A stretch of DNA of 64,000 nt from Faecalibacterium prausnitzii (GCF_003287405.1 NZ_PRLD01000010.1:1-64000); one strand, 5' to 3'. Counted from the stretch's first letter, positions 15,142 through 24,560 are shown. Notes: generated by a model from the letters alone, not told the origin. A program made the numbers and translations.

Positions 15142-16956
15142 TCATGTCTGGTCTGGCTCGCCGTTTTCCAGCTTGCCCAGATACCGCCACAGGGTGGTGC
15201 GGCTGATGCCCAGCTGCCGGGCGGCGGCGGCGCGGTTGCCGCCGTGGGCGGCTACCGTCTGCTGCACCACCTCGCCGATGATGCTTTCCAGCGTGCGGGA
15301 GGTGTCGGTGCTGATCACCGCCGCCGGGTGCGCCGCCGGGGCGCTGCGCAGGCTGCGCTCCTTGGAGAGCAGGTCTGCCACGCTGCTGCTGCGGATGTAG
15401 GGGCCGTTCGTCAGGGTGGCAAGGGAGCGCAGAAGGTTTTTGAACTGGGTGTAGTTGTTCGGCCACGGGTACTGCCGCAGCATCTCGATGGCGCGGGGCT
15501 CAAAACCGGAGAGCTGCTTGCCCAGCTCCAGATTCAGGCTGTTCAGGTACAAACTGGAAAGGGACGGGATCTCGTCCGACCGGCTGCGCAGCGGGGGCAG
15601 CTCCAGCGTCAGTGCGCCCAGCCGCTCGATGAACCGGCGGGTGACCGGGGAGACCGGTTCCTCCGGCCGCACCGAGCGGGAGAACAGCAGCCGCACCCGG
15701 CGGGCAAGGCCGGTCTCCTCGATAGCAGCCAGCAGCTCGGTGCTCCACTGCTCCGGGATGGCTTCAAAGTTCTGGAAGTAGACCGTGTTGCCGTTGGCGT
15801 TCAGGGGCGAGTTATAGTGGTTGAGCAGAAAATCCCATGATTTATCGTTCATCATGGCGCAGTTTGCCACCACGAGGGGGCGGTTCACCAGTGCGCTGTG
15901 CAGGTAGAGGTAGCGGGCGATCTGCTCCTTGCCGGTGCCCGGCTCGCCGCAGATGAATAGGGGCTGACGCACGGCAGCAAGGGCGTTGATCTCGGCGTCC
16001 TGCGTGCCCATGGCACCGCTCAGGCTGTAAAAGCTGTTGGAGAAAAGATACTCGCACTCGCCTTGGTTCAGCGACCGCAGCCCCGGGCGGCTGGAATGCA
16101 GCGGGATGCGGGAGGGCACGCAGTAGAACAGGTACCGCTGCACGTTGTTCATCAGCAGCACCTGTGCTGTGATGCTGTACAGCTGGCTGCGCTCGGTGTA
16201 ATAGAACTTTAAGCTGCCCGTGGTGGGGATCTCCCGCAGATGGGTCTGCAAACAGCGGTGCAGCTCCGGGGAGATGTCCTTCATATTATTATAGAACAGG
16301 CTGCCGTCCGGCTCCATCACCACGACCCTGCCGCCCTGCTCCTGCGTGATGCTGCGCAAAAACAGGTTCTCCTGCCGCAGCTGGCCGAACCATGTGCTGA
16401 TGTTCACCGCCTGATCGATGGCGCTGTGCAGGCTTTCGATGCCGGAGGTGATGAGAAAGGCGTCAAAGCCCATCTCCCGGGCAATGGTGTGGGTGACCAT
16501 ATCACAGACCACCATCCGGTAGCCGCCCTGCTTGAGCCGCTCCAAGGTGTGGCGCACCTCCTCGGCGCTGCGGACGGTGAGGATGTCCAGATCAAAGTTC
16601 AGCAGGCTGCAAAGGGTGTGGGCGGGCTCGGTGATGCTGGGAAAGCCCACGATGGCGTACAGGCTGGTGTAGTTCTCTGCCAGTTTCATGGTGCGCAGCA
16701 CATCGTACACCGAGATATGGATATCCACCACCGGCAGATCGGTCACCTGCCGGATCAGGGTGGCGGTGCCGCCGCGGGAGATGATGCAGTCGTAGCTGTT
16801 GGGCGTCATGCTCTGCACGATGGCCTGTCCCTCTTCCAGATCGCCGGTGTACACCTCCAGCTCAACGTTGGGGTAGGCCTGCGCCGCCTGCTCCATGGCG
16901 GTGCGCATTCCGTCGTAGGGGGCAATGCCCAGAATGCGGGTGTGAGTTTCGACCAT
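15142..16956 (-). CDS. PrpR-N/AAA+/Fis-type regulator lacking the sigma-54 contact loop
   Basis: The 604-residue protein has an N-terminal PrpR-N sensory domain (about 5-185; SRGGTATLI, PVVDIHISVYDVLR), a PAS-like region, a degenerate AAA+ domain with Walker A GEPGTGKE, and a C-terminal Fis-type helix-turn-helix (GGNRAAAARQLGISRTTLWRYL). The GAFTGA loop needed to contact sigma-54 is absent: the equivalent stretch reads NSPLNANGNTVYF. It therefore probably acts on sigma-A promoters. It is divergent from the kinase-led operon at 17174 and likely its regulator, sensing a small acid. ATG 16956 has GGAGGGACGTTTT before it. Confidence 0.82.
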   Translation of the reverse strand: MVETHTRILGIAPYDGMRTAMEQAAQAYPNVELEVYTGDLEEGQAIVQSMTPNSYDCIISRGGTATLIRQVTDLPVVDIHISVYDVLRTMKLAENYTSLYAIVGFPSITEPAHTLCSLLNFDLDILTVRSAEEVRHTLERLKQGGYRMVVCDMVTHTIAREMGFDAFLITSGIESLHSAIDQAVNISTWFGQLRQENLFLRSITQEQGGRVVVMEPDGSLFYNNMKDISPELHRCLQTHLREIPTTGSLKFYYTERSQLYSITAQVLLMNNVQRYLFYCVPSRIPLHSSRPGLRSLNQGECEYLFSNSFYSLSGAMGTQDAEINALAAVRQPLFICGEPGTGKEQIARYLYLHSALVNRPLVVANCAMMNDKSWDFLLNHYNSPLNANGNTVYFQNFEAIPEQWSTELLAAIEETGLARRVRLLFSRSVRPEEPVSPVTRRFIERLGALTLELPPLRSRSDEIPSLSSLYLNSLNLELGKQLSGFEPRAIEMLRQYPWPNNYTQFKNLLRSLATLTNGPYIRSSSVADLLSKERSLRSAPAAHPAAVISTDTSRTLESIIGEVVQQTVAAHGGNRAAAARQLGISRTTLWRYLGKLENGEPDQT

Positions 16957-16979
16957 AAAACGTCCCTCCATGTTTCTCT

Positions 16980-17091
16980 TTGAAACTATTATACTCGGTG
17001 TAGTTCAAAAAGAAAACAGAAAGTGGTTTCAAAATAGAACGTTTTTACACTTGAAACGGAAAGAAAATTGAAAACGTGCTAAAATGAAACG
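16980..17091. promoter_or_regulatory. divergent control region with TTGAAAC repeats
   Basis: TTGAAAC or its complement occurs at 16980-16986, 17026-17032 (inverted) and 17051-17057, with close variants near 17068 and 17085. This clustering between the PrpR-like gene and the operon it faces suggests regulator binding sites. A -10-like TAAAAT lies at 17080-17085. Confidence 0.5.
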
Positions 17092-17173
17092 CTTTTGCCC
17101 CTTGCGCGGGGTGCAATCCCCTGCCGGATACGGCATAATGAAAGCACAAAAACAAGTGAGGGGGCACGAACGA

Positions 17174-18415
17174 ATGCTTCGCCTGCTGATGATTGCAGAT
17201 GATTTTACTGGTGCGCTGGATACCGGCGTACAGCTTGCGGCACACGGCATCCCCACGCAGGTCGTGGTGGGGCAGGCAGACCTTTCCGCGTGCAGCAGCA
17301 CCGTGCTGGTGGTGGATACCGAAACGCGGCATCTGCCCGCCGCAAAGGCTGCCAAGGCTGTTGAAGAGCTGACCCGCAGCGCGGTGGAAAACGGCGTGGG
17401 CTGCATCTATAAAAAGACGGATTCTGCCCTGCGCGGCAACATCGGCGCAGAGCTTGCCGCCCTGCTCAAGGCAAGCGGCGCACGCAATTTACCCTTTCTG
17501 CCGGCCTTCCCGCAGATCGGACGCACCACCGAAAAGGGCGTCCATTACATCAAAGGCGTGCCGGTGAACGAAAGCCCCTTCGGCATCGACCCCTTCGAGC
17601 CGGTGCGCTGCGCCGAGGTGACAAAGCTGATCCATTTGCAGACCGATGTCCCCGCACAGAGCCTGCAGCCCGGCGAGACGGCAGCGGACAAGACCGGCAT
17701 TCTGGTGTATGACGCCGCCACCGCCGCAGACCTTGAAGCCGCCGGACAGCAGCTGTTCCAGAATGGAACGCCCCCGGTGCTGGCAGGCTGCGCAGGCTTT
17801 GCCGCCTTTCTGCCGGAGCTGCTGGGGCTTTCGGACGGCAGCGTGGTCGAGACCCCGCAGCTGGATCCCCGGCTGCTGGTGCTCTGCGGCAGCGTGAACC
17901 CCATCACCCTGCGGCAGATGGACACCGCCGAAAAGGCAGGCTTTACCCGCCTGCGGCTGACCCCTCGGCAAAAGCTGGAGCCCGGCTACTGGGTAAGCGC
18001 CGACGGCAAGGCTGCGCTGGCAGAAATCGAACAGATGCTGGCAGCAAACCCCCACTGCATCATCGAGACCAACGATGCCGGGGGCAACCAGCTCACCGCC
18101 GACTATGCCGCCGCCCGCGGCATCGACTTGGACGGTCTGCGGGTGGGCATTTCCGGCAGCGTCGGGCAGATGTTCGGGGCGCTGTTCGGCAGCGAGCATC
18201 TGGGTACTTTGCTGCTCACCGGCGGCGACACCCTGCTGCAATGCATGAACAGCGTGGGCGCACGGGAGCTGGAGCCGGTATGCGAGCTGGAAAGCGGTAT
18301 CGTGCTGGCGCGGTTCACCTATCAGGGACGCACCCGCTACGTGATCACCAAGTCCGGCGGCTTTGGGCAGGAGGATCTGCTGGTGGAGCTGGCAGACCGC
18401 ATTGCAAAGCATTGA
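17174..18415 (+). CDS. four-carbon acid sugar kinase (DUF1537 family)
   Basis: This 413-residue product shows the family N-terminal domain (MIADDFTGALDTGVQLA, then KKTDSALRGNIGAEL) and C-terminal nucleotide-binding domain (GISGSVGQMFG, LLLTGGDTLLQCM, VITKSGGFG). Characterised members phosphorylate D-threonate, D-erythronate or related four-carbon acids at O4. A PdxA-family dehydrogenase gene is in the same operon, the established partner that oxidises and decarboxylates the product to dihydroxyacetone phosphate. ATG 17174 is preceded by GTGAGGGGG. It heads a five-gene operon. Confidence 0.85.
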   Translation: MLRLLMIADDFTGALDTGVQLAAHGIPTQVVVGQADLSACSSTVLVVDTETRHLPAAKAAKAVEELTRSAVENGVGCIYKKTDSALRGNIGAELAALLKASGARNLPFLPAFPQIGRTTEKGVHYIKGVPVNESPFGIDPFEPVRCAEVTKLIHLQTDVPAQSLQPGETAADKTGILVYDAATAADLEAAGQQLFQNGTPPVLAGCAGFAAFLPELLGLSDGSVVETPQLDPRLLVLCGSVNPITLRQMDTAEKAGFTRLRLTPRQKLEPGYWVSADGKAALAEIEQMLAANPHCIIETNDAGGNQLTADYAAARGIDLDGLRVGISGSVGQMFGALFGSEHLGTLLLTGGDTLLQCMNSVGARELEPVCELESGIVLARFTYQGRTRYVITKSGGFGQEDLLVELADRIAKH

Positions 18416-18478
18416 GAATGGAAGCAGCAGCCCTTTGCGGCTGGAACGGAAGATAAATGTAACAGAAGGAGAACGACC

Positions 18479-19639
18479 ATGACCTATGCAAAACTGCCCG
18501 GCCTGACTTGGGACGGCACTGTGTACGAGAACGAGGAGATGGGCACGCTGGAAGCCCTGCTGCCCACCGGCGGCTGGCCCACCGCCCACGCACCCGCTAT
18601 GGTGGAGCTGCCCAATGGCGACCTGCTCTGCTGCTGGTTCGCCGGTACTTATGAGGGCAGCGCAGACGTGCACATCATCTGCTCGGTGCTGCCGCATGAC
18701 GGCACCAAGTGGCTGGAGCCGGTGGATATCTCCGGCGACCCCACCCGCAGCGAGCAGAACCCCTCGCTGTTCTACGGCCCGGACAACGCCGTGTGGGCGA
18801 TGTACACCGCCCAGCTGGACCGCGTAGAGGGCAAGGACAATATGCAGTTCACCGCTGTGGTGCGCTGCCAGAAGAGCACCGACGGCGGCAGAACATGGGG
18901 CGACTACACCACCGTGTTCCCGGAGGAGGGCACCTTCTGCCGCCAGCCCATTCAGGTGCTGTCCAACGGCCGCTGGATCTTTGCCAACTGGCTGTGCACC
19001 GACTCTGCCGAGGGTCTGTCCGGCGACCCCACCGCCTTCCGCATCTCGGACGACGAGGGTAAAACTTGGCGCATGGTCATGATGCCCGGCAGCAACGGCC
19101 ACGTCCACGCCAATGTCATCGAGCTGGAGCCGGGGCATCTGGTGGCGTTCATGCGCAACCGTGAGGCCTACCGCATCCACCGCAGCGAGTCCTTTGACTG
19201 GGGCGAAACTTGGACGGTGCCCGCACCCACCCCGCTGCCCAACAACAACTCCAGCATCAGTGCGGTCAAGCTGCAGAGCGGCCGCATCGCCATTGCCTAC
19301 AACCCCACCTGCACCCCCAACCCCGTGCCCGGCAAGGCTGCATGGCCCGGCCTGCGCTGCCCGGTGGCGGTGGCGCTCTCGGAGGACGGCGGCCTGACCT
19401 TCCCCATCATCCGCTGGATGGAGCGCGGCGAGGGCTACATGGGCGATGAGAACAAGACCAACAACAAGCAGTACGAGTACCCCTACCTGATGCAGGGACG
19501 GGACGGGATGCTGCATCTGGCCTACGCTGCCCGCACCCGGCAGGGCATCAAGTACGTCCGCTTCTCGGAGCAGGACGTGCTGGGCGCAAAGCGGGAAACC
19601 GTGGGTCTGTATAACCCCACCGCAGCCCAGAGCCGCTGA
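18479..19639 (+). CDS. cytoplasmic sialidase-fold (BNR/Asp-box) protein
   Basis: The 386-residue protein has at least four Asp-box motifs (STDGGRTW, SDDEGKTW, SFDWGETW, SEDGGLTF), a six-bladed beta-propeller signature. It has no signal peptide, so unlike ordinary sialidases it should act inside the cell. It is embedded in a sugar-acid operon between kinase and dehydrogenase, with no sialic-acid genes nearby. A lyase or hydrolase acting on an imported acidic saccharide is more likely than neuraminidase activity, but this is inference. Confidence 0.75.
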   Translation: MTYAKLPGLTWDGTVYENEEMGTLEALLPTGGWPTAHAPAMVELPNGDLLCCWFAGTYEGSADVHIICSVLPHDGTKWLEPVDISGDPTRSEQNPSLFYGPDNAVWAMYTAQLDRVEGKDNMQFTAVVRCQKSTDGGRTWGDYTTVFPEEGTFCRQPIQVLSNGRWIFANWLCTDSAEGLSGDPTAFRISDDEGKTWRMVMMPGSNGHVHANVIELEPGHLVAFMRNREAYRIHRSESFDWGETWTVPAPTPLPNNNSSISAVKLQSGRIAIAYNPTCTPNPVPGKAAWPGLRCPVAVALSEDGGLTFPIIRWMERGEGYMGDENKTNNKQYEYPYLMQGRDGMLHLAYAARTRQGIKYVRFSEQDVLGAKRETVGLYNPTAAQSR

Positions 19640-19704
19640 AAAAGCTTTTCGGAATTTTCATCCTTTATTTATAGAGCAAAGCATCATTCAGGAGGTTGAT
19701 CAGT

Positions 19705-20871
19705 ATGCTGACCCAGTACAATCTTAAAATGCCGCACGCAGTTTACGGCGGCGAGAACGCCATGGACAATATCACCGCCATCATCAAGGCGCGCGGCGCA
19801 AAAAAGGTAGCCATGTTCACCGATAAGGGCATTGAGGGCGCTGGCCTGTTTGCCCTGCCGGAAGAAGCTGTCAAAGCCTCCGGCGCAGAGTACTATGTGC
19901 TGGACGAGCTGCCCCCGGAGCCCAGCTACATGGCTGTGCAGAAGCTGGTGGACGAGTTCAAGGTCTCCGGTGCAGACCTGATCGTGGCCTGCGGCGGCGG
20001 CTCCGTGATGGACGCTGCCAAGCTGGCAAGCGTGCTGGTGACCGACGCCTACGGCGTGAAGGAGCTGCTGGATAACCCCGGCATGGCACAGAAGTGCGTG
20101 CCCATCGTGCTGATCCCCACCACCGCCGGTACCGGCGCCGAGGTCACCCCCAACGCCATCGTGGCTGTGCCCGAAAAGGAGCTGAAGGTGGGCATCGTCA
20201 ACGAGAACATGATCGCGGACTACGTCATTCTGGACGCCCGCATGATCAAGAACCTGCCCCGCAAGATCGCAGCCGCTACCGGCGTGGATGCGCTGGCACA
20301 CTGCATCGAGTGCTTTACCAGCAACAAGGCCAACCCCTTCAGCGACCTGTACGCACTGGAAGGTCTGGACCTGATCCTGAACAACATCGAAAAAGCCTGC
20401 GATGACCCCGAGGCCATGGCAGAGAAGAACCGGATGCAGATCGCAGCCTACTACGGCGGTCTGGCCATCACCGCTTCCGGCACCACCGCTGTGCACGCAC
20501 TGAGCTACCCGCTGGGCGGCAAGTACCACATTGCACACGGCGTGTCCAACGCCATCCTGCTGGCACCGGTCATGCGCTTCAACAGCGAGCACCCCGCCGT
20601 GCGCGAGCGTCTGGCTGCCGCCTATGACCGCTGCTGCCACGAGGAAAAGACCTGCACTACCGTGGAGGAAAAGACTGCATGGATGATCGCCCGTCTGGAG
20701 CACATCGTCAAGCATCTGGACATCCCCACCAGTCTCAAGGAATTCGGCGTGCCTGCCGAGGATCTGGAAGGTCTGGTCAACGCCGGTATGCAGGTACAGC
20801 GCCTGCTGGTGAACAATATGCGCCCCGTTACCGCCGACGACGCACGCAAGCTGTATCAGGAGATCATGTAA
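19705..20871 (+). CDS. iron-containing (group III) alcohol dehydrogenase
   Basis: The 388-residue product has the NAD-binding GGGSVMDAAKL motif near residue 95, and metal-ligand segments DALAHCIEC and HGVSNAILL. Family members interconvert aldehydes and alcohols or hydroxy acids. In this operon it probably reduces the aldehyde released by an aldolase, or oxidises the starting hydroxy acid. ATG 19705 lies nine bases after GGAGG; the upstream TTG is too close to it. Confidence 0.85.
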   Translation: MLTQYNLKMPHAVYGGENAMDNITAIIKARGAKKVAMFTDKGIEGAGLFALPEEAVKASGAEYYVLDELPPEPSYMAVQKLVDEFKVSGADLIVACGGGSVMDAAKLASVLVTDAYGVKELLDNPGMAQKCVPIVLIPTTAGTGAEVTPNAIVAVPEKELKVGIVNENMIADYVILDARMIKNLPRKIAAATGVDALAHCIECFTSNKANPFSDLYALEGLDLILNNIEKACDDPEAMAEKNRMQIAAYYGGLAITASGTTAVHALSYPLGGKYHIAHGVSNAILLAPVMRFNSEHPAVRERLAAAYDRCCHEEKTCTTVEEKTAWMIARLEHIVKHLDIPTSLKEFGVPAEDLEGLVNAGMQVQRLLVNNMRPVTADDARKLYQEIM

Positions 20872-20891
20872 CAGAAAAGGAGTAAAGACTT

Positions 20892-21806
20892 ATGAAGACC
20901 AGCGATATCAAGGGCATCATCCCTCCCGTAATCACCCCCATGAACAATGACCCCGAGCAGACGGTCAACCATCAGGCTCTGCGCGAGCAGGTGGAGCGCC
21001 TGCTGGCAGGCGGCGTGCACGGCATTTTCCCCATGGGCACCAACGGCGAAGCCTACGCCCTGTCCTTCCAGGAGAAGGAAGAGATCCTTGCCACTGTCAT
21101 TGATCAGGTAAAGGGCCGCGTACCGGTCTACGCAGGCACCGGCTGCATCACCACCGCCGAGACCATCCGCCTGAGCAAGCGTGCCGAGGAGCTGGGCGCA
21201 GACGCACTGTCCATCATCACCCCCAGCTTTGCACTGGCCTCCCAGAAGGAGCTGTACGACCACTACACCGCCGTGGCAAAGGCCGTCAACCTGCCCATCA
21301 TCCTGTACAACATCCCCGCCCGCACCGGCAACAAGCTGCTGCCCGAGACCGTGCAGGCTCTGTGCCGTGATGTGGAGAACATCGTGGGCGCAAAGGATTC
21401 CAGCGGCGATATCGAGAACCTGAAGGCCTACATCCGCCTGACCCGTGAGCTGGACAAGGAAGTTGCCATTCTGGCCGGTAATGACGGCGCTATCCTGACC
21501 TGCCTGAAAGAGGGCGGCGCAGGCGGCATTGCAGGCCGTGCCAACATCTGGCCGGAGACTGTTGCCAAGATCTACGATTGCTTCAAGGCCGGGGATCTGG
21601 AGGGCGCACAGGCTGCACAGGACGCCATTGCCATCCTGCAGCAGACCTTCAAGTACGGCAACCCCAACACCATCATCAAGACTGCCGTTGCCCTGCAGGG
21701 TCACCCCGTGGGCAAGTGCCGCGCACCCTTCAACTATGTGCCCGAGGAAGGCATGGAAGCCATCAAGAAGGTTCTGGCTGAGAACGAGGCCAAGGGTCTG
21801 CACTGA
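20892..21806 (+). CDS. DapA-family lyase/aldolase
   Basis: This 304-residue TIM barrel has the family motifs GTNGEAYALS, catalytic Tyr in ILYNIPARTG and Schiff-base Lys in VGAKDSSGD. The family includes dihydrodipicolinate synthase, N-acetylneuraminate lyase and 2-keto-3-deoxy-acid aldolases. Its place in a sugar-acid operon argues for cleavage of a 2-keto-3-deoxy acid to pyruvate plus an aldehyde, not lysine synthesis. The gap to the dehydrogenase upstream is 20 bases, with AAAAGGAG as ribosome binding site. Confidence 0.83.
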   Translation: MKTSDIKGIIPPVITPMNNDPEQTVNHQALREQVERLLAGGVHGIFPMGTNGEAYALSFQEKEEILATVIDQVKGRVPVYAGTGCITTAETIRLSKRAEELGADALSIITPSFALASQKELYDHYTAVAKAVNLPIILYNIPARTGNKLLPETVQALCRDVENIVGAKDSSGDIENLKAYIRLTRELDKEVAILAGNDGAILTCLKEGGAGGIAGRANIWPETVAKIYDCFKAGDLEGAQAAQDAIAILQQTFKYGNPNTIIKTAVALQGHPVGKCRAPFNYVPEEGMEAIKKVLAENEAKGLH

Positions 21807-21834
21807 AACGCGCTGAAGCAAGGAGAAGGCTGCT

Positions 21835-22905
21835 ATGAATAAACCCATTGTCGGTATTACTATGGGCGATCCCGCCGGTTCCGGCCCGGAGATCACCATC
21901 AAGGCTCTGGCTGACCCGGAGCAGTACAGCTACTGCCGCCCCATCGTTGTGGGCGATGTGAAGGTGATGGAGCAGGCCAAAAAGTTCGTTGGCCGCGAGG
22001 ACATCGTCATCCACCGCTGCGAGAAGGTGTCGGATGCCCTGTTCACCCCCGGCACCATCGATGTGCTGCATCTGGATCTGATCGAGGACATCAGCAAGTT
22101 CGAGATGGCAAAGGTCAGCGTGGAGGGCGGCAACGCAGCCTTCCAGTGCGTGAAAAAGGTCATCGAGCTGGCCATGGCGGGTGAGGTGGATGCCACCTGC
22201 ACCAACGCCCTGAACAAGGAAGCCATGAACAAGGCGCTGGAGTACTACCACGGCGAAAAGTCGGATGGCTACACCCACTTTGACGGCCACACCGAGATCT
22301 ACGCCACCTACACCCACACCAAGAAGTACACCATGATGCTGGCACATCACGACCTGCGCGTGGTGCACGTTTCCACCCACGTTTCCCTGCGGGAAGCCTG
22401 CGACCGGGTCAAGAAGGACCGCGTGCTGGAGGTCATCGAGATCGCCAACAAGGCCTGCAAGGATATGGGCATCGAGAACCCCCGCATCGCTGTGGCAGGT
22501 CTGAACCCCCACTGCGGTGAGAACGGCCTGTTCGGCCGGGAGGAGATCGAGGAGATCACCCCCGCCATCGAAGCCGCCAAGGCCGAGGGCATTACCGGCG
22601 TTGTGGGTCCCTGCCCGCCGGACAGCGTGTTCTCGCAGGCCATCGGCGGCTGGTACGACATCGTGGTGTGTATGTACCATGATCAGGGTCACATCCCGCT
22701 CAAGACCGTGGGCTTTGTCTACGACCGCGAAAAGCAGGAGTGGAAGGCAGTGGAGGGCGTCAACGTCACGCTGGGTCTGCCCATCATCCGCGCCAGCGTG
22801 GATCACGGCACCGACTTCTACCACGCCGGCAAGGGCAACGGCAACGAGCTGAGCCTTGTCAACGCCATCAAGTATGCGGTCAAGATGACCGGCCGCGCCA
22901 ACTAA
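21835..22905 (+). CDS. PdxA-family 4-phospho-sugar-acid dehydrogenase (PdxA2-like)
   Basis: The 356-residue product opens with VGITMGDPAGSGPEI and carries the metal-binding His segments VVCMYHDQGHIPLK and SVDHGTDFYHAGKGN. Family members oxidise 4-phosphohydroxy acids at C3. PdxA itself serves vitamin B6 synthesis, but genes paired with DUF1537 kinases act on 4-phospho-D-threonate or -erythronate, releasing CO2 and dihydroxyacetone phosphate. That pairing is present here, and no other B6 gene is. It is the last gene before a strong terminator. Confidence 0.83.
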   Translation: MNKPIVGITMGDPAGSGPEITIKALADPEQYSYCRPIVVGDVKVMEQAKKFVGREDIVIHRCEKVSDALFTPGTIDVLHLDLIEDISKFEMAKVSVEGGNAAFQCVKKVIELAMAGEVDATCTNALNKEAMNKALEYYHGEKSDGYTHFDGHTEIYATYTHTKKYTMMLAHHDLRVVHVSTHVSLREACDRVKKDRVLEVIEIANKACKDMGIENPRIAVAGLNPHCGENGLFGREEIEEITPAIEAAKAEGITGVVGPCPPDSVFSQAIGGWYDIVVCMYHDQGHIPLKTVGFVYDREKQEWKAVEGVNVTLGLPIIRASVDHGTDFYHAGKGNGNELSLVNAIKYAVKMTGRAN

Positions 22906-22947
22906 GTTATCTTCATCCCAACCAATTCTTCATTTTCTTCCAGAGAG

Positions 22948-22982
22948 AGCCGCTGCACCCCGTACGGTGCGGCGGCTTTTTC
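22948..22982 (+). terminator. terminator of the sugar-acid operon
   Basis: AGCCGCTGCACC pairs with GGTGCGGCGGCT around CCGTAC, followed by TTTTTCTGG. Confidence 0.85.
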
Positions 22983-23133
22983 TGGTTTTTCCCGGGTGTT
23001 TTTTGTCGTCAAAACCGCAAAACTGTATTTCTGGCAAGGACTATTTTTGAGGTGCTTTTGCAAAAGTTTACAAAAAGCGCCGGTTCTGCCCGCAAAATGC
23101 CCGAAAACACTTTCTCTTTTTGAGCGTGTGTGA

Positions 23134-23189
23134 TATAATGACAACTGTTCTTGTGTAAGGAACAGGAAAATGTACGCACTAGGCGTACA
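23134..23189 (+). promoter_or_regulatory. -10 box and leader dyad of the SstT gene
   Basis: A consensus TATAAT is at 23134-23139 with no good -35 box. In the leader, TGTACGC (23171-23177) and GCGTACA (23183-23189) form a perfect dyad, a possible operator or small RNA hairpin just upstream of the ribosome binding site. Confidence 0.45.
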
Positions 23190-23210
23190 GTGTAAGAGGA
23201 GTGTTACGAT

Positions 23211-24458
23211 ATGAAAACCTTGAAAGCGGTTGTAGCAAAATACAACCAGACCAGCCTGATCCTGCGCATCCTGATCGGTCTGGCAGCCGGTTCGGTGCTG
23301 GCGCTTGTTGCGCCGGGCGCAGGCTGGGTGGGCGAGCTGGGCAGCCTGTTCGTCGGTGCACTGAAGGGCATTGCCCCGGTGCTGGTGTTCGTCATTGTGG
23401 CAAGCGCGCTGGCACAGGGTTCGTCCAAGCTGGACCGCCGCTTCGGCACTGTGATCTGGCTGTATATGCTCACCACCTTTCTGGCGGCAGCCATTGCGGC
23501 CATCACCAGCTTTATGTTCCCGGTCACGGTGGTGCTGGCGGACGCAGCACAGTCCGACGTGATCCCGCAGGGCTTGGGCGAGGTGCTGAGCACCCTGCTG
23601 ACCAACTTTGTGGCAAACCCCGTCAGTGCCCTGATGAACGGCAACTACATCGGCATCCTGTTCTGGGCCTGTATGTTCGGCATTGCCATGAAGAACATCG
23701 GCGCAGAGAGCACCAAGGTCTTTCTGGCAAACACTGCCGATGCCGTCTCCCAGATCGTGCGCTGGATCATCAATCTGGCACCCTTCGGCATCATGGGTCT
23801 GGTGTACACCAACGTTTCCGGCAATGGTCTGGCCATCTTTACCCAGTACGGCAAGCTGCTGGCACTGCTGGTGGGCACCATGCTGTTCATGGCGCTGATC
23901 GTCTCCCCTTTTATCATGTTCATTTACCTGCGCTGCAACCCGTACCCGCTGGTATTCCGCTGCCTGAAGGAGTCCGGTCTGACCGCTTTCTTCACCCGCA
24001 GCTCTGCCGCCAACATCCCTGTGAATATGTCCCTGTGTGAAAAGCTGGGTCTGGACAAGGATATGTACTCTGTGTCCATCCCGCTGGGCGCTACCATCAA
24101 CATGGACGGCGCAGCCATCACCATCACCATCATGACGCTGGCAGCGGCCAATACGCTGGGCATTCAGGTGTCTCTGCCTGCCGCCATCGTGCTGAGCGCC
24201 ATGAGCGCTCTGGGCGCCTGCGGCGCTTCCGGCGTGGCCGGTGGCTCCCTGCTGCTGATCCCCATGGCCTGCTCGCTGTTCGGCATCTCCAACGACATTG
24301 CCATGCAGATGGTGGGCGTGGGCTTTATCATCGGCGTGGTGCAGGATTCGGTGGAGACTGCGCTGAACTCTGCCGGCGACGTGGAATTTGCCGCCACCGC
24401 CGAGTATCACCAGTGGCTCACGGAGGGCAAGCCCCTGCCGGCTTTCCTGAAGGGCTGA
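23211..24458 (+). CDS. sstT: SstT-type Na+:serine/threonine symporter
   Basis: The 415-residue protein of the dicarboxylate/amino acid:cation symporter family has eight hydrophobic segments, the conserved FFTRSSAANIPVNM loop, and GATINMDGAA and GACGASGVAGGSLLLIP re-entrant segments characteristic of SstT. It imports serine or threonine with sodium. It has its own promoter and terminator and is not part of the operon before it. The ribosome binding site is AAGAGGAG. Confidence 0.9.
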   Translation: MKTLKAVVAKYNQTSLILRILIGLAAGSVLALVAPGAGWVGELGSLFVGALKGIAPVLVFVIVASALAQGSSKLDRRFGTVIWLYMLTTFLAAAIAAITSFMFPVTVVLADAAQSDVIPQGLGEVLSTLLTNFVANPVSALMNGNYIGILFWACMFGIAMKNIGAESTKVFLANTADAVSQIVRWIINLAPFGIMGLVYTNVSGNGLAIFTQYGKLLALLVGTMLFMALIVSPFIMFIYLRCNPYPLVFRCLKESGLTAFFTRSSAANIPVNMSLCEKLGLDKDMYSVSIPLGATINMDGAAITITIMTLAAANTLGIQVSLPAAIVLSAMSALGACGASGVAGGSLLLIPMACSLFGISNDIAMQMVGVGFIIGVVQDSVETALNSAGDVEFAATAEYHQWLTEGKPLPAFLKG

Positions 24459-24477
24459 TAACCTAGCATAAATAAAC

Positions 24478-24516
24478 AAAGCAGCCGCCGCACGAGAAGG
24501 TGCAGCGGCTGCTTTT
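24478..24516 (+). terminator. terminator of sstT
   Basis: AAAGCAGCCGC pairs with GCGGCTGCTTT around an interrupted stem, followed by TTTGCG. Confidence 0.82.
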
Positions 24517-24560
24517 TGCGTGGGACGATTTAAAATGGTCTCCGCGAGGGAAGTTTCTGT

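Noticed and set aside
17489-19516. 675-codon minus frame across two operon genes
   Set aside because: It spans two recognisable forward genes and their junction; low-complexity antisense translation.
18479-19639. sialic acid catabolism operon
   Set aside because: No signal peptide on the propeller and no NanE, NanK or NagA neighbours; the DapA-family gene lacks the neighbours expected for NanA.
21835-22905. vitamin B6 biosynthesis assignment for the PdxA homologue
   Set aside because: No other pyridoxal-phosphate pathway gene nearby, and it is in one operon with a DUF1537 kinase, the hallmark of four-carbon acid catabolism.
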